6,436 nucleotides of DNA from Candidatus Competibacteraceae bacterium. Lineage in GTDB: Bacteria > Pseudomonadota > Gammaproteobacteria > Competibacterales > Competibacteraceae. The translations under genes and the position numbers were made by a program. Each line of letters begins with the position of its first letter. The first letter of the stretch is position 1. Location: contig JAAUQA010000201.1 of the NCBI GenBank assembly GCA_012032855.1, positions 1-6,436 of the forward strand, given 5' to 3'. Below are positions 1 to 5,498 of this stretch, piece after piece. Below the pieces are notes generated by a model that was not told the DNA's origin, searched no databases, and saw nothing but the letters and a program-made list of their open reading frames with translations.

Positions 1-117
1 ATCCCTAAATCGAATCGATTTATAGGGGTTGCGCTATATCTCCCGCCATGGACGGCGAAAATCCTGCCGCATTGGCCTATCGTACTGCAGGATATCCATG
101 TTGGAGATGATGCGTGA
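1..117 (+). CDS. 3' end of an unidentified gene upstream of the TRAP permease (partial)
   Basis: Frame 1 is open from the window edge to a TGA at 115-117, giving about 38 C-terminal residues that begin IPKSNRF and end DIHVGDDA. The stop overlaps the GTG start of the TRAP gene in a GTGA junction, the usual layout for translationally coupled genes, and this is the main reason to believe the frame. In TAXI-type TRAP operons the gene upstream of the fused permease is often a TAXI solute-binding protein or a small DUF1850 protein, but this tail does not let me recognise either. The segment holds a hydrophobic stretch with several prolines and tryptophans. The other two forward frames each meet a stop within the first 25 bases, but both then reopen, and the frame choice is not certain. 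Confidence 0.45.
   Translation: MPKSNRFIGVALYLPPWTAKILPHWPIVLQDIHVGDDA
103..117 (+). promoter_or_regulatory. Ribosome binding site and GTGA coupled start of the TRAP permease
   Basis: GGAG at 103-106 lies 7 nt before the GTG at 114. That GTG shares bases with the TGA of the upstream frame (115-117). This supports GTG 114 as the permease start and suggests translational coupling. Confidence 0.55.
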
Positions 118-1415
118 CCGAACTAGCGAGTAGTAACGCACCGACCCAAAACCCGCAACGGCAAAGCCCTTGGGTTAACCGTCTGGTGTTCTGGTTGGGT
201 GTGTTGTTATCGCTTGTGCATATTTATTTCAATACCTTAGCAACTTTGCCGGAGTTATGGACTTCGGCAATCCACTTTGCCGGTTTCGGGTTGCTGTGTG
301 CCCTGCTTTTTCCCCTCCAAAGAACGGATAATGCCGTCAGTGCCCGGCGGATTTTAGGGCTCGATTTGGCCATCGGCAGTCTTGCGGTAGTGTGCGTTAT
401 CTATTTGATCGCAGCAGAAAACGCCTTTTACCTGCGGGGATCGAATTTCGTTTTTACCGATTGGGTATTCTCGTTACTCTGCGTACTGATCGCCACCGAA
501 TTCGCTCGTCGCACCACGGGCTGGTTGATCCCCGTATTGATCGTCTTGTCGCTTACGTATGTGGTTTGGTGGGGGCGTTGGGTGAGCGGTGTGTTCAATT
601 TTCCCGGCCTGACTGCCGAAACCATCCTGTTTCGGCAATATTTCGGTACCGACGGCATGTTTGGTCCGATTGCCCGCATCTCCTCGACCTACGTGTTTAT
701 GTTCATTTTGTTCGGTGCGTTTCTGGTGCGCTCGGGCGCGGGCGATTTTATTATTCAATTGGCACTTTGCGCCGCCGGTCGACTGGTCGGGGGCCCGGGA
801 CTGGTCGCGGTGTTCGGTTCGGCCTTGATGGGTTCGATTTCCGGTTCCGCAGTGGCCAACACGGTGTCCACCGGCGTAATCACCATACCGCTCATGAAGC
901 GTTCGGGATTCCCGCCCCGCTTCGCTGCGGGCGTAGAAGCGGCCGCATCCACCGGCGGACAGCTCATGCCACCGGTCATGGGGGCTGGCGCTTTCATCAT
1001 GTCCACCTACACGCAGATTCCCTATTTGGACATCATCGCCGTGTCCACCCTGCCGGCGTTATTGTATTTCGTTTCCGTCGCGATCTGGGTCCGCATCGAA
1101 GCAATGAAGTTGGGGATTCGCGGTGCGCCGGAAGATGCTCCCCGCTTTTGGGATGTGATCAAGACCGGAGGCCATAATCTGATTCCGATTGTTGTGCTGG
1201 TAATTCTATTAATTCAGGGATTTACGCCTACCTATGCGGCGGGCTTGAGCATTCTTTCAGTGATAGTCGCGTCCTGGCTGTCACCGCATAGAATGGGACC
1301 ACGCGCTATCGTTGAAGCGTTGGCGCTGGGCGCTCGCAATATGGCCAGTGTGGCGGTACTGCTGGTGGCTGTAGGCATCATTGTCAACGTGATCTCGACA
1401 AACCGGTGTGGGTAA
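114..1415 (+). CDS. TRAP transporter fused permease (4TM/12TM), N-terminal part, frameshifted
   Basis: This is the DctQ-like domain and the first half of the DctM-like channel of a fused TRAP permease, an inner-membrane secondary transporter that works with a periplasmic TAXI binding protein. Residues ~20-155 form several hydrophobic helices (small-subunit-like region). Residues ~190-330 carry the family core: GSISGSAVANTVSTG at about 239-253, and ASTGGQLMPPVMGAGAF at about 279-295. The frame ends abruptly with NVISTNRCG. Family members continue through this point with a TGVG-like turn into the next helices, and that continuation is present one frame over from 1402. The piece alone lacks the second half of the transport domain and should be non-functional unless the indel is a sequencing error. 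The substrate cannot be read from the sequence; TAXI systems are associated with organic acids and amino acids. Confidence 0.88.
   Translation: MTELASSNAPTQNPQRQSPWVNRLVFWLGVLLSLVHIYFNTLATLPELWTSAIHFAGFGLLCALLFPLQRTDNAVSARRILGLDLAIGSLAVVCVIYLIAAENAFYLRGSNFVFTDWVFSLLCVLIATEFARRTTGWLIPVLIVLSLTYVVWWGRWVSGVFNFPGLTAETILFRQYFGTDGMFGPIARISSTYVFMFILFGAFLVRSGAGDFIIQLALCAAGRLVGGPGLVAVFGSALMGSISGSAVANTVSTGVITIPLMKRSGFPPRFAAGVEAAASTGGQLMPPVMGAGAFIMSTYTQIPYLDIIAVSTLPALLYFVSVAIWVRIEAMKLGIRGAPEDAPRFWDVIKTGGHNLIPIVVLVILLIQGFTPTYAAGLSILSVIVASWLSPHRMGPRAIVEALALGARNMASVAVLLVAVGIIVNVISTNRCG
1398..1404 (+). other. Single-base insertion (frameshift) inside the TRAP permease
   Basis: The sequence ACAAACC at 1398-1404 shifts the frame. 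Dropping one A of the AAA run (1400-1402) reads ACA ACC GGT GTG GGT AAC, giving S-T-T-G-V-G-N-T and joining residue 429 of the first part to 271 further residues. The restored protein has 700 residues, a usual size for this family. Either the gene is a pseudogene or the assembly has an indel error here. Confidence 0.85.
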
Positions 1416-2217
1416 CACCTTCTCCTTGATGATTACCCAATGGGCCGGCGGCAGTTTGTTGATCACTTTGATTTTGATCGCTTTGGCTTCGTTGGTGCTG
1501 GGTATGGGGTTGCCGGTCACTGCCGCTTATATCGTGTTAGCCACGCTCTCTGCTCCCGCGCTTTATGATCTGATTACTCAGGCGGAATTGATTCGGGCGA
1601 TTGCCGCAGGAGTCGTCCCGGAAGAAGCGAAAGCGATTTTCCTGCTAGTGGCACCGGATCAGGTGAATGCATTGGGATCACCCATGTCGCTTGACCAAGC
1701 TGCCGCCTTAGTGGATTTGGTGCCGGTGGACTTTCTAAGCACCTTGACCGAGCAGGTTTTGGACCCGGCGATGTTAACGATGGCACTGCTTTCGGCCCAT
1801 ATGATCATTTTCTGGCTTTCCCAAGACAGTAATGTTACGCCGCCGGTCTGTTTAACCGCGTTTGCAGCTGCTGCGGTAGCCGGCACGCCGCCCATGTCGA
1901 CCGGCTTGATGGCCTGGAAAATTGCCAAAGGGCTTTATATCGTGCCGTTGCTGATCGCCTTCACCCCTTTCCTGAGTGGAAACCTGATGGAAGACTTACT
2001 CATCTTCTGCTTGGGAGTGATGGGAATCTACGCGTTGAACGGGGCCATCGACGGTCATTTGGAGGCGCCGGTTATTTGGCCGTTGCGGCTGGTGTTGCTG
2101 GCGGCAGCAACGGCTTTATTGTGGCCTCATCAAGGGATGTTGCATTTGGCCGGAATAGTATTGCTGGTCGGCGTGGTAACAATAAATTTTCGCGCCCGAC
2201 AACCAGGAAAGCGATGA
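1408..2217 (+). CDS. TRAP transporter fused permease, C-terminal part, frameshifted
   Basis: This is the second half of the DctM-like domain. The GTG at 1408 is only the first possible start in this frame. There is no Shine-Dalgarno sequence, and the protein sequence makes sense as far back as 1402, so it is a displaced continuation rather than a gene of its own. Hallmarks are LGMGLPVTAAYIVLATLSAP near the start, and LSQDSNVTPPVCLTAFAAAA followed by AGTPPMSTGLMAWKIAKGLY, both typical of fused TRAP permeases. Between these lies a polar stretch of roughly 60 residues (about residues 48-125 of this part, containing VVPEEAK and LVDLVPVDFL), longer than the short loop of many family members. The end is hydrophobic, with further helices, and finishes ARQPGKR. 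A DUF3617 gene converges on it 41 nt downstream; I see no clear terminator in the gap. Confidence 0.87.
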   Translation: MGNTFSLMITQWAGGSLLITLILIALASLVLGMGLPVTAAYIVLATLSAPALYDLITQAELIRAIAAGVVPEEAKAIFLLVAPDQVNALGSPMSLDQAAALVDLVPVDFLSTLTEQVLDPAMLTMALLSAHMIIFWLSQDSNVTPPVCLTAFAAAAVAGTPPMSTGLMAWKIAKGLYIVPLLIAFTPFLSGNLMEDLLIFCLGVMGIYALNGAIDGHLEAPVIWPLRLVLLAAATALLWPHQGMLHLAGIVLLVGVVTINFRARQPGKR

Positions 2218-2258
2218 GTTTGGCTGCGGTAGCGGCTCATCGGTTGTCATTGGTTTAC

Positions 2259-2678
2259 TCAGCAGTCGCCTATCCGCTTTGCCTCCCAGTCCATCTTGAA
2301 CGTCATCGTCTGGCCGTTGATCGTCATTTCCATCACCATATTCCCTTCGCCATGATCTCCGTTTGAAGTCATCGTACCACTTGCTTTCGCCTGGCCGTTT
2401 TCCACCGGACAAGTCAAAGTGAACGTTAGGGTATTGCCGTTTAAGGCTTGATCGGTAACTTGGCAATCGCTGTTGCCTTCAATCATCTCCGATGGATTGA
2501 AGGTCGCCTTGTCCGGGGTGATGCATTCCTGTTGTGTGGTGGTCTCAGGAGCGCCCGTCATGGGATTGATGCTAGTTTCGGTGGTTTCCCACAAGCCCGG
2601 TTTGATGCTGAGGCTCTCCGCCATACTGACGGTGCTGACGAAGGCGGTGGCGAGTACAATAACGGCCGCTTTGTTCAT
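2259..2678 (-). CDS. DUF3617 family periplasmic protein
   Basis: The protein has 139 residues. Residues 1-20 are a Sec signal peptide (MNKAAVIVLATAFVSTVSMA, predicted cut before E21), so it is exported. The mature N-terminus holds IKPGLWETTETS (25-36), the signature by which DUF3617 is recognised, followed by a beta-rich sequence with many Thr and Asn. There are four cysteines (52, 72, 90 and the very last residue, 139), which could pair as two disulfides in the periplasm. The family function is unknown. The start is supported by AGGAG 5 nt upstream of the ATG. It sits downstream of the HiPIP gene but behind a strong hairpin terminator, so it is probably transcribed separately. It converges on the TRAP genes. 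Family assignment is firm; its role is not known. Confidence 0.85.
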   Translation of the reverse strand: MNKAAVIVLATAFVSTVSMAESLSIKPGLWETTETSINPMTGAPETTTQQECITPDKATFNPSEMIEGNSDCQVTDQALNGNTLTFTLTCPVENGQAKASGTMTSNGDHGEGNMVMEMTINGQTMTFKMDWEAKRIGDC

Positions 2679-2730
2679 GATTTCTCCTGATTGACGGGTA
2701 AGGGTATGGTGCCATTATCCGCACAAAACG

Positions 2731-2765
2731 ACGCCGTTGTCAGCATACCTTGCCGACAACGGCGT
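2731..2765 (-). terminator. Rho-independent terminator after the HiPIP gene
   Basis: A perfect 11-bp inverted repeat, ACGCCGTTGTC (2731-2741) and GACAACGGCGT (2755-2765), encloses a 13-nt loop. Read on the minus strand the stem is followed by CGTTTTG, a short U-run. It lies 58 nt past the HiPIP stop and 52 nt before the DUF3617 start. It therefore most likely ends the HiPIP transcript. The minus-strand T-run is the reason for the strand call. Confidence 0.8.
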
Positions 2766-2823
2766 AATCTTCGAGGGCACGAAGAGTTTTGGTTGATGTT
2801 ATTAAATATTTTCCTGAACCGAC

Positions 2824-3183
2824 TCAACCGGCTTTCTGAACCCAAGCATTGCACCAACCGTCGGCCTTAACCACCTTGCCCGGAAAAATAGAGCACGGCC
2901 CCCATTCTGAACCGTCCGGACCAGTGTACAGCTGGCAGTTCTTACAGAACTGCGAAGCGCCGTCGGGACCGGATCGCTTGGGGAATTTTGCCACATCGGC
3001 TTGCGTTGCATCATGAACATAACCGAGCGCTTGGGCTGCGGGATCGCTCTCTGCTAATTGCGGCATATCGGCCGCTTGCGCTTGTTGACTTGATAGCCAG
3101 TTCCCGATAGGAGCTAAAATCAAGCTAAAAGCGCTGATTTTGAGAAAATGCCGTCGCCGGGTATTCGGATGCTGATCACTCAT
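2824..3183 (-). CDS. High-potential iron-sulfur protein (HiPIP), Tat-exported
   Basis: The protein has 119 residues and is a periplasmic [4Fe-4S] electron carrier. The N-terminus has a twin-arginine motif (RRRHFLK, residues 9-15), a hydrophobic run (16-30) and an AQA cleavage site before A38, as expected for a cofactor loaded in the cytoplasm. The mature part of about 82 residues has four cluster cysteines, C80, C83, C97 and C111, in the HiPIP spacing C-x2-C-x13-C-x13-C, with the aromatic surroundings of the family (Y86, W94, F100, W110, W114) and the conserved FPGK and GWC segments. HiPIPs carry electrons from a bc1 complex to a reaction centre in purple bacteria, or to terminal oxidases and in iron or sulfur oxidation in chemotrophs; which applies here cannot be seen. 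The start is supported by GAGG 8 nt upstream of the ATG. A hairpin terminator follows the gene. Confidence 0.95.
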   Translation of the reverse strand: MSDQHPNTRRRHFLKISAFSLILAPIGNWLSSQQAQAADMPQLAESDPAAQALGYVHDATQADVAKFPKRSGPDGASQFCKNCQLYTGPDGSEWGPCSIFPGKVVKADGWCNAWVQKAG

Positions 3184-3241
3184 TGTTACTGCCTCATTTG
3201 CGGTGAGTTGTTACGAAATACGCTATGCCAATCGCTACAGT

Positions 3242-3261
3242 ATCCTGTCACCACCCAGGAT
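3242..3261. repeat. Short inverted repeat between the secreted-protein gene and the HiPIP gene
   Basis: ATCCTG (3242-3247) and CAGGAT (3256-3261) are reverse complements separated by 8 nt. They begin 5 nt after the stop of the secreted-protein gene (minus strand) and about 60 nt before the HiPIP start. There is no T-run, so it is at best a weak terminator; it could be a regulator site for HiPIP. The rest of the 83-nt gap shows no convincing promoter. Confidence 0.35.
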
Positions 3262-3266
3262 TTCGG

Positions 3267-3770
3267 TCAAAGCATCGTATCAGTGTTTGCAATGAAACTT
3301 TTGCTGGTGACAGGCTCGGCCCTGGCTACCGTGGCTTTTCCAGCTTGTGATTCATTAGCAATAGCATCCGGTGGGCTAGGTTGATGCTCTATTGTTTTAG
3401 CGATCGCATAGTGCGCATCGCGGGCGATGAGGGTACCGCTCATCGCCTTGTGATATGCCAGCAATCGCTCCAGTTTTCTTTGTTTAATTGTCGAGGCAAC
3501 CTGTTCATGACGCTCAGAAGAATCGACCGATGGATTTAGAGGCTGAGAAGTAGTAGCCGCATTCATCATTCGAACGGCTTGCACAGCAGTCAATAGGGTG
3601 CTGGTATAGCCTTGGGCTTCGACGACGTTTACAGTAGGTTTAGACATGCGGTTAACTTGGGGTTGATCAGCCACTGCCTGACCGAACGCAAGCCACAGAG
3701 CGGTGATCGTGACACCAGGAACGGACAGCAGTACGGTTGCAATACGGTAGTCTTTGCGAATCAAGTGCAT
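3267..3770 (-). CDS. Unrecognised secreted or membrane-anchored small protein
   Basis: The protein has 167 residues and I do not recognise its family. Residues 1-9 are basic (K6, R5, R9) and 10-34 are hydrophobic, ending FGQAVADQ, so it has either a signal peptide cut after A34 or a single N-terminal membrane anchor. The rest is hydrophilic and rich in Ala, Ser, Thr and Val with no cysteine and no metal-binding motif. One segment, about residues 93-113 (with KQRKLERLLAYHKAMSG), looks helical and amphipathic. The start is supported by GGAG 8 nt upstream of the ATG. The gene lies in the same direction as and 83 nt upstream of the HiPIP gene, and 66 nt downstream of the DCC gene, so co-transcription with either is possible. 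The frame is clean and has its own ribosome binding site, so I consider it a real gene, with no assignable function. Confidence 0.7.
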   Translation of the reverse strand: MHLIRKDYRIATVLLSVPGVTITALWLAFGQAVADQPQVNRMSKPTVNVVEAQGYTSTLLTAVQAVRMMNAATTSQPLNPSVDSSERHEQVASTIKQRKLERLLAYHKAMSGTLIARDAHYAIAKTIEHQPSPPDAIANESQAGKATVARAEPVTSKSFIANTDTML

Positions 3771-3783
3771 GGTCTGGTCTCCG

Positions 3784-3811
3784 TGGACATACGTCCGTAT
3801 AGTATGGACAA
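3784..3811 (-). promoter_or_regulatory. Candidate operator: two TGGACA repeats 21 bp apart upstream of the secreted-protein gene
   Basis: TGGACA occurs at 3784-3789 and 3805-3810. Between them lie overlapping small palindromes (GGAC-ATAC-GTCC at 3785-3796 and ATACG-TC-CGTAT at 3789-3800) and, on the minus strand, a -10-like TACTAT. The element is just ahead of the ribosome binding site of the gene starting at 3770. The longer string TATGGACAA (3803-3811) is repeated exactly at 4444-4452 in the MerR promoter, which suggests a shared regulator. No good -35 was found. Confidence 0.4.
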
Positions 3812-3836
3812 AGCGCTGGAATTAAACTCGCGACTG

Positions 3837-4214
3837 TCAAGAAATTGAGCACATATCATTAGAACAACGCTGTTGAAAGCGCCAGCGAGCAAACAGCCGG
3901 TATACTGCGTCTAACCCGGTTAACATGCCCGGCAATCTCAGCATAACGGCCAGTAACCGATAGTAGGGTAGTTCCGACCAAACAGCCGCGAAGGCATAAG
4001 CGCCGCTGAGCAACCGGCCATCGCGGTAGAGTACATGCAGGCGCGCCATTGCTGAGTTAAACGAAACGCCGAAAGCCTCCAACACGGTCATGTCCTGGCT
4101 GATATCCACCCATTCAATACGCTGGGCTTTATCCAAACGCTGGTAATGGGTTACTTCGCGACTGCACAAAGGACAGCCGCCGTCGTAAAACATGATGGTC
4201 TTGGGCGTATCCAT
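3837..4214 (-). CDS. DCC family (DUF393) thiol-disulfide oxidoreductase-like protein
   Basis: The protein has 125 residues from the ATG at 4214. It opens MDTPKTIMFYDGGCPLCSREV: the D-G-G-C-P-L-C sequence (residues 11-17) is the DxxCxxC motif that defines the DCC/DUF393 family, which is predicted to have a thioredoxin-like fold. A later conserved-type region contains LSGAYAFAAVWSELPYYRLLA, and the C-terminus (YRLFARWRF, then C117 and C122) also fits. It has no signal peptide, so it is probably cytoplasmic. The frame stays open to a TTG at 4268, which would add 18 residues, but that start has no ribosome binding site, whereas ATG 4214 has AGG 8 nt upstream and places the motif where the family usually has it. 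The redox partner is unknown. It is transcribed divergently from the MerR-B12 regulator, so it may be controlled by it. Confidence 0.85.
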   Translation of the reverse strand: MDTPKTIMFYDGGCPLCSREVTHYQRLDKAQRIEWVDISQDMTVLEAFGVSFNSAMARLHVLYRDGRLLSGAYAFAAVWSELPYYRLLAVMLRLPGMLTGLDAVYRLFARWRFQQRCSNDMCSIS

Positions 4215-4424
4215 GTTATCTACCTGAATCAGTGAAGTGTCTTTGCTTTTTACCCGCTTGGGTATCAACTACTCGTGGACAGTGTACCCGTATTGTCGCC
4301 AAACAATTGTGAACAAAGATCACCGGGGCGCTACTCTTGCGACAACCCTATAAACACGGCTACTTTGGCAAGCACTAAAAAAGGTCTTGATGACTTGCAT
4401 AATGATTTGTGTTTGTAGTTAAGG

Positions 4425-4453
4425 TTGACATTGCCTGTCTTGATATGGACAAT
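4425..4453 (+). promoter_or_regulatory. Predicted sigma-70 promoter of the MerR-B12 gene
   Basis: A perfect -35 box TTGACA (4425-4430) is followed after 17 bp by GACAAT (4448-4453), which matches four of six -10 bases. The predicted transcript would start near 4460 and have a leader of roughly 55 nt. The promoter overlaps the candidate operator repeats. Confidence 0.5.
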
Positions 4454-4463
4454 ATATCGACAA
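4446..4463 (+). promoter_or_regulatory. Candidate CarH-type operator: two 11-bp-spaced direct repeats
   Basis: TGGACAA (4446-4452) and TCGACAA (4457-4463) are direct repeats exactly 11 bp apart. Both match a TnnACA core, and a third match, TTGACA, is the -35 box 21 bp upstream of the first. As I recall, the Thermus CarH operator consists of 11-bp direct repeats with an nnTnnACAnn consensus. The position over the predicted -10 fits autorepression by the MerR-B12 protein encoded just downstream. Confidence 0.5.
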
Positions 4464-4516
4464 CTCCGTTATGTCAATATTTTTCGCAACCAATCACCAC
4501 TTGTTAAATAAAAAAT

Positions 4517-5476
4517 ATGAACAAAACTATGTTGCCCGACAATGATATCGACTCTATTCATCCCATTCAGGTGGTGGTGCGCCGAACCGGACTCAGTGCT
4601 GATGTCATCCGCGCCTGGGAGCGGCGTTATGATGCGGTCTCTCCAAAGCGTTCTCCGACCAGCCGCAGGTTGTACTCCAACGACGATGTAGAGCGTCTGC
4701 TGTTATTGCGTCAGGCCACCCAAACAGGCCGGCGTATCGGCGATGTGGCCCGTCTTCCCTTGCCGGCGCTCAAGGAATTATTGGCTACTGATACTCCAGC
4801 GCCACAGTACACTGAAACAAAGCGTGATCAGGCACAGCCACCGGATATGCATTTGGCCGCCTGCATGACTGCCGTCCGTTCATTGGACGCCAGAGGACTG
4901 GAAGCGGCATTGGCAGAAGCCGCATTAGTGCTGAGCACCCCGACTTTACTGGAAAATATCATTAGCGAGTTGCTTAGGCAGATCGGTGACGGGTGGCGCA
5001 TAGGCGACTTACGCGCGTGTCATGAACACCTGGCATCTGCCCAGCTACGGACTTTTCTGGGACATTTGGCTAACCACAGCAATATGCACGGAAATGGTCC
5101 GGGACTGTTGGTGACCACGCCGATGGGACAGCAGCATGAACTCGGTGCGTTAATGGCGACGATAACAGCTACCTTGGGCGGATGGAATTCGCTGTATCTA
5201 GGACCGAATATTCCGAGTGACGAGATCGCTTTCGCCGCTATCGAGAAAAAAATCAGAGTAGTCGCTTTGAGCATTTCTTACCCCGCCGATGACCCACGCT
5301 TGCCTGAAGCGCTCCATCGCTTGCGCCGTCAATTGCCCGCAGACAGCACACTATTAATCGGCGGTGCTGCAGCACCTGGGTATCGTTTAGCCTTGGATGA
5401 AATAGGCGCTATTTATATACCCGATTTGACTTCTCTAAGCGCACACCTTGATCAATTGCGTAGTCAGCCCCAATAG
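4517..5476 (+). CDS. MerR-family regulator with cobalamin-binding domain (CarH/LitR class)
   Basis: The protein has 319 residues. Residues ~14-85 are a MerR winged helix-turn-helix (VIRAWERRYDAVSPKRS at 30-46 and SRRLYSNDDVERL at 49-61). A linker (~90-110) leads to a helical B12-binding module (~111-190) with the W-x9-EH motif, W160...E170-H171, that in CarH contacts the upper face of adenosylcobalamin. A Rossmann-like B12 domain follows: QxHxxG (205-210) with H207 as the likely lower cobalt ligand, a SIS at 252-254 in place of SxL, and GG at 282-283. Family members repress promoters in the dark when AdoCbl-bound and release DNA in light. The residue after W160 is Arg, whereas CarH has His132, its light-state ligand. 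No Shine-Dalgarno sequence is seen before ATG 4517, only an A-rich leader; ATG 4529 is an alternative start. ubiG follows after 22 nt. Confidence 0.92.
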   Translation: MNKTMLPDNDIDSIHPIQVVVRRTGLSADVIRAWERRYDAVSPKRSPTSRRLYSNDDVERLLLLRQATQTGRRIGDVARLPLPALKELLATDTPAPQYTETKRDQAQPPDMHLAACMTAVRSLDARGLEAALAEAALVLSTPTLLENIISELLRQIGDGWRIGDLRACHEHLASAQLRTFLGHLANHSNMHGNGPGLLVTTPMGQQHELGALMATITATLGGWNSLYLGPNIPSDEIAFAAIEKKIRVVALSISYPADDPRLPEALHRLRRQLPADSTLLIGGAAAPGYRLALDEIGAIYIPDLTSLSAHLDQLRSQPQ

Positions 5477-5485
5477 TAAGCCACC

Positions 5486-5490
5486 AGGAG
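5486..5490 (+). promoter_or_regulatory. Ribosome binding site that sets the ubiG start
   Basis: AGGAG at 5486-5490 lies 8 nt before ATG 5499. It favours this start over the upstream in-frame ATG-like codon at 5448 (inside the MerR gene) and over ATG 5511. Confidence 0.75.
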
Positions 5491-5498
5491 AGCACCTC

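Larger units (their letters stand above)
4215..4516. promoter_or_regulatory. Divergent control region between the DCC gene and the MerR-B12 gene
   Basis: This gap of about 300 bp has no gene and is AT-rich toward the MerR side. On the minus strand AGG at 4223-4225 is the ribosome binding site that favours ATG 4214. The region holds a 7-bp inverted repeat TTGTCGC (4293-4299)/GCGACAA (4339-4345), a second one TTGACAT (4425-4431)/ATGTCAA (4471-4477), an 8-bp palindrome ACAATTGT (4303-4310), and TGGACA at 4276 and 4446. A plausible sigma-70 promoter points toward MerR. I could not find a convincing promoter for the DCC gene. Confidence 0.6.

Noticed and set aside
392..1177. A 261-codon open frame overlapping the TRAP gene on the same strand
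   Set aside because: It is rich in Arg, His and Gly with no domain, lies entirely inside a well-supported membrane protein gene, and has the look of a GC-driven shadow frame.
1398..1415. Programmed ribosomal frameshift in the TRAP gene
   Set aside because: There is no slippery heptamer, stimulatory hairpin or internal Shine-Dalgarno sequence, and this family is not known for recoding. A plain indel is simpler.
2218..2258. Bidirectional terminator between the convergent TRAP and DUF3617 genes
   Set aside because: Only imperfect GC-rich pairings (GCTGC/GCGGC) are seen, with no T-run on either strand.
2116..2466. Open frame of 116 codons on the minus strand overlapping DUF3617 and the TRAP end
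   Set aside because: The DUF3617 frame has a signal peptide, a family motif and a ribosome binding site; this frame has none.
3835..3840. TTGACA on the minus strand just past the DCC stop as a -35 box for the secreted-protein gene
   Set aside because: No acceptable -10 box is found 16-18 bp downstream; the nearest TACTAT is too far.
4215..4268. Longer DCC protein starting from the TTG at 4268
   Set aside because: No ribosome binding site precedes the TTG, and the added 18 residues are not family-like, whereas ATG 4214 has AGG at good spacing.
4215..4516. Cobalamin riboswitch in the gap upstream of the MerR-B12 gene
   Set aside because: I do not see a B12-box-like conserved core or a run of nested stems, and the predicted leader of about 55 nt is too short.
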